In this document: one piece after another, positions 28,173 to 38,060 of the stretch
Layout: each line of letters opens with the position of its first letter
Numbering within the stretch: position 1 is the stretch's first letter
NCBI GenBank assembly: GCA_964482035.1
Contig: CAYZVC010000001.1
Span: 124,001-188,000 of the forward strand
DNA length: 64,000 bases
Origin: JANJWP01 sp964482035
Lineage (GTDB): Bacteria; Patescibacteriota; Gracilibacteria; BD1-5; UBA2023
Reading direction: 5' to 3'
The notes under the pieces: model-generated
Told to the model about the DNA's origin: nothing
Seen by the model: the letters and a program-made list of their open reading frames with translations, nothing else
Databases searched by the model: none
Translations under genes and position numbers: made by a program

Positions 28173-28215
28173 ATTAAAAAATTTATACGAACTAGACTAG
28201 GCCAGCATCAAATTT

Positions 28216-29451
28216 ATGGTTCCAGGAGAAATTTTCACCGCAATAGACATCGGGAGCTCGAAGATTAAGACGATCATCGGGACTTTTACCGAAGATAAGA
28301 AACTCCGCGTCCTCGGCGTCGGGGTATCCGCATCGGGAGGCGTCCGCAAGGGCAACATCCTCGATATGGACGAGTTCAAAAAGAACGTCGACGCCTCGCT
28401 TCTCGAAGCGGAGAAGATGACCGGCGAGGAAACCCGCAGCGTCTACCTCTGCGTTTCCTGAACTTCCATCGACTCCGTCGTCGGAACGGGCATCGTCGCC
28501 ATCCCCGGCGGCGAAGTCACCGAAGAGGACATCTCCCGCGCTCTCGACATGTCGCAGAACGGGGTGGACCTCACCAACCGCGAAGTCCTCAAGGTCATTC
28601 CGGAATCCTTCGCGCTCGACAACGAAGCCGGCATCAAGAACCCGGCGGGCATGGCGGCGAAGAAGCTCGAAGTCCGCGCCCACATCTTCTCGGTAGGGGA
28701 GAACGTCCTCGGCAACATCAAGAAGGGCATCGCCGACGTCGGCGTAGACATCTACGACGTCTACCCGAACGTCATCTCCGCCCCCGAAGCCGTGCTTACC
28801 CGCCGCCAGAAGGAACTCGGCGTCGTGGTCGTCGACATCGGCGCTTCCACTACCGACGTAGCGGTCTACGAAGAAGGCACCCTCATCTTCGCTTCGGTCA
28901 TCCCGGTCGGCGGCGAACACGTCACTTCCGACGTGGCCATCGGCGCCCGCGTTTCCATCGATTTGGCGGAAAAGCTCAAGGTCGAATACGGCGACGTCGC
29001 TTTCGCGAAGGAAGACAAGGCCAAGGATGAAGAAATCCAGCTCTCCAAACTCTCCAAGACCGAAACCGCGACCGTTTCCAAGAAATACCTCTCGGAAATC
29101 GTCCGCGCCCGCTACTCCGAAATCTTCTACTTCATCAATTCCGAATTGAAGAAGATCGGAAAGGACGGCATGCTCCCGGAAGGGGCGGTCATCACCGGCG
29201 GCGGCGCGAAGATGCGCGGCGTCGTAGACCTCGCGAAGGAAATCTTCCGCCTTCCGGCAGCCGTCGGAATCCCGGAAGACTCCGACCTCATCTCCGGAAC
29301 TTCCATCGGCGACCCGGTATACGCCGGCGTCATCGGAACCCTCCTTCTCTCGCAACGCTACGGAACGCACCGCCACCGCCTGAAGCTCAGCTTCTCGATG
29401 GGCGGGTTCCTCGCTTCGCTGAAGAACGTCTTCTCCAAACTCGTACCGTAA
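28216..29451 (+). CDS. ftsA: Cell division protein FtsA
   Basis: A 411-residue actin-like protein that ties FtsZ to the membrane. AIDIGSSKIK is the phosphate-1 loop, VVVVDIGASTTDVAVYEEG the phosphate-2 loop, and ITGGGAKMRGV the adenosine loop. The 1C domain lies in between (about 85-165). The UGA at 28459-28461 gives CVSGTSIDS, where FtsA proteins have SGxHI. The C-terminus FLASLKNVFSKLVP is amphipathic and fits the membrane-targeting helix. It is followed by ftsZ after 24 nt. TAA stop. Confidence 0.95.
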
Positions 29452-29475
29452 TTACTTCCTCCTCACTTCGATATT

Positions 29476-30705
29476 ATGACCGCTCCGAAGAAAACCGACG
29501 ACAAGCTCAAGTCCCTCCTCCGCAACGACATGGGAGGCGGATTCCGCTCGCAGGTAGAAGAAATCAACGTCACCGACTACATCTCCCCGGTTGCCAACAT
29601 CAAGGTCGTCGGAGTCGGCGGAGGCGGCGTCAACGCCGTGAACCGCATGATCCAGTCGGGTCTCGAAGGCGTGGAATTCATCGCCGTCAATACCGACGCC
29701 CAGGCGCTCTTCTCTTCGAAGGCCCAGACCCGCATCAACGTGGGTCGCGCCACCACCCGCGGTCTCGGCGCAGGCGCCAACCCGCAGGTAGGTCAGAAGG
29801 CCGCCGAAGAATCTTCGGAAGAAATCAAGCAGGCGCTCGCGGGTGCCGACATGGTGTTCATCACGTGCGGCCTTGGAGGAGGAACCGGTACGGGTGCCGC
29901 TCCGGTCATCGCCGAAATCGCCAAGGGCCTCGGAGCCCTCGTAGTGGGCGTGGTTACCAAGCCGTTCGGATTCGAAGGGCAGCGCCGCAACTACCAGGCT
30001 CTCGACGGATACGACCGTCTTAAGGAAAAGGTCGACACTCTCATCACCATTCCGAACGACAAGATCCTCTCGATCATCGACAAGAAGACCCCGCTTCTCG
30101 AAGCGTTCTCCATCGTCGACGAAGTCCTCAACCAGGGCGTACAGGGCGTCTCCGACCTCATCACCCTCCCGGGCCTCATCAACGTCGACTTCGCCGACGT
30201 GAAGTCCGTCATGGAAGCCGCAGGCTCCGCTCTCATGGGCATCGGGTACGGTTCCGGTGAAAACCGCGCTATCGAAGCCGCTCGCGCAGCCATCGATTCC
30301 CCGCTTCTCGAACTCTCCATCGCCGGCGCCAAGGGGCTCCTCTTCAACATCACGGGCGGTACCGATCTCTCGATGTTCGAAGTCGACGAAGCCGCACGCA
30401 TCATCACCGAAGCCTGCGACCCGGAAGCCAACATCATCTTCGGCGCGACCATCAACGAAAACTACACCGGCGAAATCAAGATCACCGTCGTCGCTACCGG
30501 ATTCAACGAAGAAACCAACCAGCGCTACGTCGAAACTCCGCGCCAGTCGGCGAACCCGTTCCGCCCGCACCCGGTCGGACGCCCGGCAGCCCCGCAGCAG
30601 TCCGCTTTCCAGCAGTCCGCTTTCCCGGCACCGGCACCGGCCTCGCAGTCCAACGTTCCGAACGACCTCGACGTTCCGGCGTTCCTCCGCAACAAAATGA
30701 AATAA
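29476..30705 (+). CDS. ftsZ: Cell division GTPase FtsZ
   Basis: A 409-residue tubulin homologue that forms the division ring. VVGVGGGGVNAVNRM and NTDAQAL open the nucleotide site, GLGGGTGTGAAPVIAEIAK is the tubulin signature, and FADVKSVM is the T7-loop region contacting the next subunit. A linker rich in Pro, Gln and Ala (about 345-395) precedes the C-terminal peptide DLDVPAFLRNKMK, which binds FtsA. No UGA; TAA stop. It shares the ftsA promoter. Confidence 0.97.
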   Translation: MTAPKKTDDKLKSLLRNDMGGGFRSQVEEINVTDYISPVANIKVVGVGGGGVNAVNRMIQSGLEGVEFIAVNTDAQALFSSKAQTRINVGRATTRGLGAGANPQVGQKAAEESSEEIKQALAGADMVFITCGLGGGTGTGAAPVIAEIAKGLGALVVGVVTKPFGFEGQRRNYQALDGYDRLKEKVDTLITIPNDKILSIIDKKTPLLEAFSIVDEVLNQGVQGVSDLITLPGLINVDFADVKSVMEAAGSALMGIGYGSGENRAIEAARAAIDSPLLELSIAGAKGLLFNITGGTDLSMFEVDEAARIITEACDPEANIIFGATINENYTGEIKITVVATGFNEETNQRYVETPRQSANPFRPHPVGRPAAPQQSAFQQSAFPAPAPASQSNVPNDLDVPAFLRNKMK

Positions 30706-30724
30706 AAAGTCTGCTTACGTAAAG

Positions 30725-30752
30725 AAAACCCCCGCGTTACGCGGGGGTTTTT
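30725..30752. terminator. Bidirectional terminator after ftsZ
   Basis: AAAACCCCCGCG and CGCGGGGGTTTTT pair around TTA; it also lies 10 nt beyond the UGA end of the convergent small gene. Confidence 0.85.
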
Positions 30753-30761
30753 CGACGCTCG

Positions 30762-31037
30762 TCAGGCAACGAACGTGAAGACGGCTTTCGCCCAGTACCA
30801 TTCGCCCACGACCCCGAGGATTACCAACGGAATCGGAAGTATGCGCGAAAGTATGAGCCTGAACGATTCGCCGGCAGTGAATTCCGCCGGTTTTCCCGTC
30901 ATGGATTCCGCCATGGAGCGCATTTTCAGGGAATCGACGCCCATGCCGAAGTATATGGCCCCTCCGATGCCCAATGCCAAGGGGAGAAAAAATATCCCGA
31001 CCATTCCCAAAAACGCCCATTTGCCGATTTTTTCCAT
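30762..31037 (-). CDS. Small two-helix membrane protein ending at UGA
   Basis: A 91-residue protein with hydrophobic segments at about 7-31 and 62-90 and a polar loop between. GGAAGAGGTGAAGCG precedes the ATG (Shine-Dalgarno-like). The frame stops only at UGA (30764-30762), just before the ftsZ terminator; no TAA or TAG lies in frame before it. It has no internal UGA. No family is recognised. Confidence 0.55.
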   Translation of the reverse strand: MEKIGKWAFLGMVGIFFLPLALGIGGAIYFGMGVDSLKMRSMAESMTGKPAEFTAGESFRLILSRILPIPLVILGVVGEWYWAKAVFTFVA

Positions 31038-31120
31038 CGCTTCACCTCTTCCGTTGGTTTTTATTGCTCGATAAACTACTCAAAAAATCAGAAAGTCAAC
31101 CACGCATGCGAAAGTACGGT

Positions 31121-31148
31121 TTGCCATCGTCCGGCAAGGAAGTATATT
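31121..31148 (+). promoter_or_regulatory. Promoter of the LtaS-like gene, leaderless
   Basis: TTGCCA (31121-31126), 16-nt spacer, TATATT (31143-31148). The seventh base after the -10 box is the A of ATG 31155, so the transcript should begin at the start codon. Confidence 0.6.
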
Positions 31149-31154
31149 TCCTCC

Positions 31155-32993
31155 ATGCAGAAAACTCACATTGGGAACAAAGCATTCGTTGCCGCTTTCG
31201 CCGCTTTCCCAGCCGTAGCTCTCGCGTTTGCCGAAGCCGTCGCCGCAAGGAATCCGATGGCCGTTTTCCACGTCGTTTCCGTACATCCGGGCACGGCGGT
31301 TTTTTCGTACGTCTGGATATTTACGTTTTTCGCGTTCCTTTTCGGGGCGTTCGGCGCGTATGCTCCGGCACTGACCCTCGTTTCGCTCCTTATCCTCGCT
31401 TCTTCGCACGTCGAAAAACTCCTTTCGCTCGGAGAACCGCTCTACCTTACCGACGTTCTCGCTCAAGCGACGCAGCTCGGGGGTTTGTCGTCGTTTTCGG
31501 GCGTTTTCGGAAAGCCCGCGACTTGGGTCGCGCTTGCGGTGCTGGCGCTTTTGTCGGTCGCGTTTTTCTTTTTGCTCGGCGATACCCATGCAAACGTTCG
31601 CAAGGTTTCGCGCTCATTGCTTTGATTCGGCAGCCGTCCTTCGAATTTCAGAATCGCCCTTTTCGCAGCTCTCGCCGTTTTCCATGCCGCGGTTTTTACG
31701 AACGCCTACGGTACGCTCACCGTGATTCAGACTGCCGCGGCCCTCAAGCCTGAGGACTATTCTTGGAGACAGATGGAAAACTATGCGGACAACGGCTTCG
31801 TCGGGGGGTTCTTTACCAATCTCGGCAACGCGTTCGTTAAAAAGCCCGATGGCTACGATCGTGCGAAGGCGGAATTGCTCGCGACGTCGAAACCTTCTCC
31901 GCCTTCATCCGCTTCTGGCAGCGTCCGCCCCGACGTCGTACTCATATTGAGCGAATCGTTCTGGGATCCCGCCAAACTCCCCGGAGTGAAATTTTCGAAA
32001 GACCCGATTCCTAATTTCCGCAAGCTCCGCTCCGAAAACGGGGGAGGGGATTTCGTTTCGCCCATGTTCTGAGGCAAGACCGCGCTCGTGGAGTTCGAGG
32101 TGCTTACCGGCACTCCCATTGCCTGGCTTCCGAACGGCAGCATTCCGTACCAGCAATATCTGAGGAATCCCGTTCCATCCGTTCCTTTCGAGTTCCGTTC
32201 CGCCGGGTACTCCGCGAAGGCCGTGCACACCTACCACAAGTCGTTCTTCAACCGGTCCTGAGCGTATCCGCTCCTCGGGTTCGAAAAGTTCGTAGGGCTC
32301 GAAGATATTCCGAATGCCCCCATCAAGGGAAAATTCGTCGCCGACTCGGTGCTGACCGATACGATCCTTTCCGAACTGAAGAGCCGGAACGGGTCGGATA
32401 AGCCGGCCTTCGTTTTCGCCATCTCGATGGAAAACCATTTTTCATACGAAGGGGACAAGTACGCCGGGCATGAGATCGACGTCGAGGCGCCGTTACTTTC
32501 CGAAGACGATAAGCTGACCTTGAAAAACTACGTCCAAGGCCTGCATGACGCCGATCGTGAGCTTTGAAGACTGACGCAAGAATTGAATAAATCCTGACGT
32601 CCTACCGTAGTGGCGTTCTTTGGCGACCACATGGGCATCTTGGGCGACGCCTATAGGACGTACGCGAAAACCGGATATCTGAAAACGCTCGACGAAAGCG
32701 CCTGGTCGCAAGAGGAATACCTCTCGATGCATACGACGCCCTTCCTGGTTTGGAACAACTTCCGAAAGACGGCGTCCGTTCGCGAATACGGAAAAGTCCG
32801 CGCCGCGAATTTCTCGGGCGTCGTTTTCGACGCTGCCGGACTTTCGCCGAAGGACCCCGTTTTCCACGCGGGTTCGAAGGCTTCGGAGTGTTTGCCGATT
32901 CCGGGATCGATTTCCAAAAGCTCGCCAGAGTGCGAAGCGGAACTTTCCGACTGGAAGAATCTCCAGCACTTCCATCTTTTCGATTCGGAATAG
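31155..32993 (+). CDS. LtaS-like alkaline-phosphatase-fold membrane sulfatase/phosphotransferase
   Basis: A 612-residue protein with about five N-terminal hydrophobic segments (to about residue 200), then an extracellular sulfatase-fold domain like lipoteichoic acid synthase and phosphoglycerol transferases. PDVVLILSESFWD carries the first metal ligand. SPMFGGKTALVEFEVLTG holds the nucleophile-region Thr and the first Gly of its GG is a UGA. VVAFFGDHMG carries the Asp-His metal pair. Five UGA codons read as Gly; TAG stop. It probably transfers phosphoglycerol or a similar group to a surface glycan or lipid. It converges on the S74 fibre gene with only 9 nt between stops. Confidence 0.85.
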
Positions 32994-33002
32994 GATTCTC
33001 GA

Positions 33003-34181
33003 TTATTTCGCGTTCTCAAGTCTGGAAATCGCCGCTTTGAGCGCTTCGATCTCCGCTTTTTGTTCGGCCATTTCGGCGTTTTTCAAATCGGCCTCAGCCT
33101 TGAGTTCCTTAATGCCGGCCGAAAGGAGGGGGACGACTTTCGAGTAATCGACCTGTTGGTAGACGGGCTTCCCGTTTACGTCGACGGCATCCTTGATACC
33201 GGTTACGGCTTCCGGCACGACCGTCTGCAACTCGTGAGCGAGAAATCCGTCGACGGTGCGTTCGGGATTGGTTTTATAATCGAACCGGTGGATGTTCAGC
33301 TTGGAAATGCGGTCGAGCGCGCCGGTGAGGTCGACGACGTTTTCTTTCAGCCGGTAGTCCGACGTGGTGTTGTACGAAGTCGAGGAACCGTTGGTAGTGA
33401 TGTTTCCTACGCCGGTCGTATTGGAGTAGAACGACTGGAGCGTGGTACTCGGGGTTCGGAGTACGAGTGGTACGGCAGAAGCGCCGCCGCCGGACGCGTC
33501 GATGCCTACTCCGTTTTTCCCCGACGTATTTCCTACGACGAGTCAGAAATTCCCCCAACCTTGGGCGGCAAACGGATTCGTCGACGTCCCCATGAATACG
33601 GTTCCGAGCGAATCGAGCCGCATCCTTTCGGTTCGTACGGAGGCTCAGTTGCCGGAAGTTTCGAACGTCATGTACGATCCGTGTGCCGTTGGCGTCTGGC
33701 TTTCCGCCGCCCACATCTGAATGGCCGCATTATTATTGAACGACGACCCGTCATAAGTCGACCCGATGAGTGAAAAGAACCTGTCACCGGTTTCGACGGG
33801 GAGGGGCGAATTGAAAGTTCCTCTCGCCCTCCCGGCTCCTATGCCGTTCGCCATCGCGTTGGTATTGTCGAATTTTCTCAAAAGGAGCGGCACCGGACCT
33901 CCGTCGCCCTCCGAGGTGACCGAGAGGGAGATGTTCGATTCTGCGATTCCTCCGATGCCTACGTGGTCTCCGGCGAATCTGAAATTCGAAAGGTTCGAAT
34001 CGAGCGTTTGGAGGGCGGTGACCATCTTGTTCCATTCGGTCGCCGACAATTGCGAAGTCCCGGCCGTAGCGGTTGCGGGATAATTCGACACGAAAGCCGA
34101 GTAGCCGACCGAAAGCGCCCCGACCGTTCAGAAGAACGCTACGGCGGAAAGTACGGGTTTTTGCAATTCGCGGATTTTCAT
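33003..34181 (-). CDS. Membrane-anchored fibre with Peptidase_S74 chaperone domain
   Basis: A 392-residue protein. Residues 10-32 form a membrane anchor; a short stalk contains ATEWNKM, and a beta-rich Gly/Ser/Asn fibre region follows. The C-terminal domain matches the intramolecular chaperone of phage tail spikes and fibres: SDYRLKENVVDLTGAL has the Ser-Lys pair used for self-cleavage, then GFLAHELQTVVPEAV, and a final coiled coil. Three UGA codons read as Gly; TAA stop. The chaperone normally drives trimerisation and then cuts itself off. Anchor plus WNxM stalk resemble those of the 5417-5977 protein. Confidence 0.85.
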
Positions 34182-34314
34182 AAAAAGACGGTTATCTCTA
34201 CGTACGTATCGTACCGCATTCCCCCTTCGTGCGAAAGTCGAAACTCAACCGCCTTTCAGTCTGGCTTTCCGCCTTCTTCCGGATACAATCGGCAGGTTCA
34301 AAAAACCCGTGCCA

Positions 34315-37059
34315 ATGCCCTCCATCGTAGCCTTCGACCTCGAAACCACCGGACTCGACCCAAAATCAGACGCCATCATCGAAATCGCGATGGTGCGTTT
34401 TAACGAAGACGGCACGGTCGAAGAGTTTTCGAGCCTCGTGAATCCGGGCATTTCCATCTCCGAAGAAGTCGAAAACATCACCGGCATCACTGACGAAGAC
34501 GTTTCCGAAGCTCCCGGTTTCGGCGACATCCGCCACAAAGTCGCGGATTTTTTCGGCGACGATCCGGTTCTCGCCCATAACGCCGATTTCGATACGGCGT
34601 TCCTTTCCTCGTACGGGTTCGACTTTTCGAACCGCGTCGTCATCGACAGTTTCAAGGTCGCCCAGCTCGCTTTCCGGCACGAGAAGAGCATGAACCTCTC
34701 CAATCTCGCCGACGCTTCCGGATATTTCCACGAAGGCGCGCACCGTGCCCTCTCCGACACCCGCGCCACCGTAGCCATTTTCCGCGAGGCAGTCCGTCGC
34801 ATCAAGGAGTCGCAAGGCACGGTCCGCGAAATCTACCGGTTCCTGCGCGACCACTCGGCACCCAATTCTTCGTTCCCCACGACGGTCCGATGGGCCATGG
34901 GCGACGAAGGTCCGACCGATGCCCGCAAGCTTTTCGAAAAGATCGAAGCCGGCCTTTCCGAATACGTCGAGGCTCCCGCGCCGGAACGCCCGTTCGACGC
35001 CCCGGACGCCGTTTCCATCCTCGAACGCAATTCCGGTCTCGAAAAGCGTCCCGAACAAGCCAAAATGGCCGCCATCGTGCGCGACGCCGTCGATAAGAAA
35101 TCGCTCGTGGCCATAGAAGCGCCTACCGGTATCGGAAAGACTTTCGCCTACATGGTTCCCGCCGTCGCTTCCGCCATCCTCGACGGAGCTCGCGTGCACG
35201 TTTCGACCAATACTAAAACCCTCCAGGACCAAATCGCCTACAAGGACGTGCCCCGTCTCCGCGACATCCTCGAACCGTACGGTCTCCACACTTTCCGTTT
35301 CGCGAAGCTCAAGGGGCGTTCCAACTACGTAAGCCTTTTGAAATTCGCCGAATTCGCCGATCGCGAAGATTTTCCGGAAGAAGCCAAGCTTTTCTTCGCC
35401 AAGGTTTCCGTCTTGCTCGCGGAGAGCAAGACCGGCGAACTCGACGAAGTCTCGTTCTACGGAAAGGACTACGAATTCCTCGCGGAAATCCACGCCGGAG
35501 ACGCCCGGGTGCTTTCGCCGGACAACCCGTACCGAAAAAAGGAACCGCTCTACGCCGCCCGCGAAGCCGCCAAGACGGCCGACGTCGTGCTCGTGAACCA
35601 CGCGCTCATCCTTACCGAACTCGCCGAAGACGCGAGCGGTACGGTAGGGAAACTCTCCCGTCTCATCGTCGACGAGGCCCACAACCTCGAAGCTGCCGCC
35701 ACCGACGCCCTCACGTGCGAACTCCTGCTCGCCGATATCGAAAAGACGTTCAACCGCATCGAAGCGCACATCCGCCGCCACAACCGCCAATCGGGAGCCG
35801 AAAAATTCCTCTTCCCCGAGATGAAGGAGATTTCGGAATCTTTCGTACTGTCGTACGGAATGGCGCTCGATTTCGCCGAACGCTACGCCTTCGTGAAGGC
35901 CGGAATGAACGATTCAGGTAGGGGAGGGTACGCGGGCTGACGTTCCACCGACGTGCTCGTCACGCAGGATTTCTTCACTTCCGAAGGAATTTCCGGCATG
36001 CCTTCGGTGATTTCTTCGGTCTTCGAAAAGCTCAAAGACCTCGTCGGCCGTCTCGAGGCCGCTCCGGACAAGCTTTTCGAAGCTTTCAGCGCGCAACTTT
36101 CCGACCTTTCGGGATATGCCAAGCTCCTCGAGGAGTTCTTCTCGGCGTCGCGAACGGACCTCATAAAGACGGTATCCCTCAAGAACAACGGCGAATGCAA
36201 ACTCGCCCTCGCGCCGCTCGACGTCTCCGGCGTGCTTAAGGAACGTCTTTGGAGCAAGCTCGACTCGGTCGTCCTCACTTCGGCGACGCTCGCCATCGGC
36301 GGACATTTCGACTTCCTTAAAAAGACCCTCGGACTCCAGGATTTCACGTTCCACATCCTCGATTCCGATTTCGACTACCATCGCCAAGCGACCGTTTTCC
36401 TCCCGGACGACCTCGGCGACGTGAAGAGCGAATTCGACCGCCGCAGGGTCAACGCGTTCGTCGCGAGGGCCATCCGCGCCATGGGCGGGCGCACGCTCTG
36501 TCTTTTCACGTCTTTTGCGAGCATCAAGGAGGCGTACCTCCAAGTCAATCCCGTCCTGAAAAAAGAAGGCATCCAGCTTTTGTCGCAGGGCATGTCCGGC
36601 GGAAAGCACAAGATGATCGAACAGTTCAAGAAATATGCCGACCACAGCGCGCTTTTCGGCACCGACAGTTTCTGGGAAGGCGTCGACATTCCGGGGAAAG
36701 ACCTCGAAATGCTCTTCATCCACAAGTTCCCGTTCGCCGTACCGACGGATCCCGTCGTCATGGCCCGCTCCAAGCTTTTCCGTGATCCGTTCGCCGAATA
36801 CTCGGTTCCGCAAATGCTCCTGAAACTCCGCCAGGGAATCGGGCGTCTCATCCGTACGAAAGAAGACCGGGGAGTCGTCGTGATACTCGATCCCCGCGTG
36901 AATTCGTCATGGGGAAGGGCGGTTCCGGGGGCGTTTCCCGAAGGAATCCGCATCCGCAAGGGCTCGATGGATTCGTTCGCGGAGCTTCTCGAAAAAAAAC
37001 GCGCCGCGACGAACGCCGAAGCCAAAGACGGGTCGGTAGAAGTTCCGTTCGCCGATTAA
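34315..37059 (+). CDS. dinG: DinG-type helicase with N-terminal DEDDh exonuclease
   Basis: A 914-residue protein of DNA repair. Residues 1-170 are a DnaQ-like 3'-5' exonuclease (FDLETTGLDP, AHNADFDTAF, HRALSDTRAT). The XPD/DinG-like superfamily 2 helicase follows: Walker A APTGIGKT at about 270, VDEAHNLE at about 453, TSATLAIGG, and the C-terminal DSFWEGVDIPG and LRQGIGRLIRT. The four Cys of the iron-sulfur cluster are missing after KLKGRSNY, as in Firmicutes DinG, which act mainly as exonucleases. One UGA (35938-35940). ATG 34315 preferred to GTG 34309. TAA stop. Confidence 0.9.
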
Positions 37060-37075
37060 TCGCTACGCAAAGAGC

Positions 37076-37110
37076 AAAAAGGGCAAGCCATTATGGGGCT
37101 GCCCTTTTTG
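37076..37110 (+). terminator. Terminator of dinG
   Basis: AAAAAGGGCA-AGCC and GGGCT-GCCCTTTTT pair around ATTAT. Confidence 0.8.
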
Positions 37111-37136
37111 CAAAGAAAAAAATTACCTGTTATACT
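37108..37136 (+). promoter_or_regulatory. Promoter of the type IV pilus operon
   Basis: TTGCAA (37108-37113), 17-nt spacer, TATACT (37131-37136). The -35 box overlaps the T-run of the preceding terminator. Leader about 28 nt, no Shine-Dalgarno. Confidence 0.6.
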
Positions 37137-37170
37137 CGCTTCGGTACTTTTAATTCCGTGCCGAACACGT

Positions 37171-38058
37171 ATGGCTTTTTTTCAAAACAAAAAGGAAGAC
37201 CCGACCCAGTGAGCGGCTCCGGCCCAGGCTCAGCAGGGCGGTAGCGCTCCTTCGCCGCTCACGATGGGCGACGATATTTTCCAGGGGCTCGGCGAGAACT
37301 TCTTCAAGGACGCTCCCGCTCCGGGGGTCCAAACCGCGCAAAAGAAGGATCCGTACGAAATGGGGGCGAAAATTCTCGACGTCGCCATGAAGGTTTCCCT
37401 CGTGGCCGTCGTCATCCTCGGTATCGACTCGACGATCCGCGACCTCGACACCCCGGGATTCCTCGAAAACCTTCCGGTTTGCGACTACCTCTCTTTCGGT
37501 ATCGAAGGGTTCGAAAATACCGATTGCAAGATGCCGACCCAGATCATGGCCGATAAGACCGAAGAGCTCAAACAGGTCGAATCGACCATGGCGAACAATC
37601 TCTTGGTACTCGTTCCCAAACGCCTCGAAGCCGGAGACGCCATCAATTCCCCCGAAGTCCAGTTCATCAAGGAACGTACGGGTGATTCCCGTATCGCGTT
37701 CGGAAAGGTCGTCGACGAATTCCAGGACATCGTCGCCAAATCCGACTACCATGGCGAGGACATCAGCTGCTCCCGCTACAAATTCAATGAAAAGGGCGAA
37801 TTCACCGTGGATTGCGAAACCTACGGAGGTTCGTTGAACGACAGCGCCTATAAGGAATCCCGTTCTTCGCGCATTACCGCCATCGCGCTCCTCGACCGCT
37901 TGGAAGGCAGCGAATTCCGCATTCTCAATCCTCCGAAAACCCTCGACATCTCCAAGTATTCCACTGCCGACGTCGGCATCCGCTCGACGTTCTCGACCGT
38001 AACGAAACTCTCCTTGAATCTCCGCTACGTTCCTTCCGCTACCGGTAACCGCCCGTAA
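37171..38058 (+). CDS. PilN-like inner-membrane pilus assembly protein (by position)
   Basis: A 295-residue protein: a Pro/Ala/Gln-rich N-terminal tail of about 65 residues with one UGA (codon 14), one transmembrane segment (about 70-90), and a 200-residue extracytoplasmic domain with four or more cysteines. Length and single-anchor layout resemble PilN/PilO alignment proteins of type IV pili, and it heads an operon with a PilO-like gene, pilB and pilC. The sequence itself is divergent, so the PilN call is inference. TAA stop. Confidence 0.65.
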
Positions 38059-38060
38059 TC

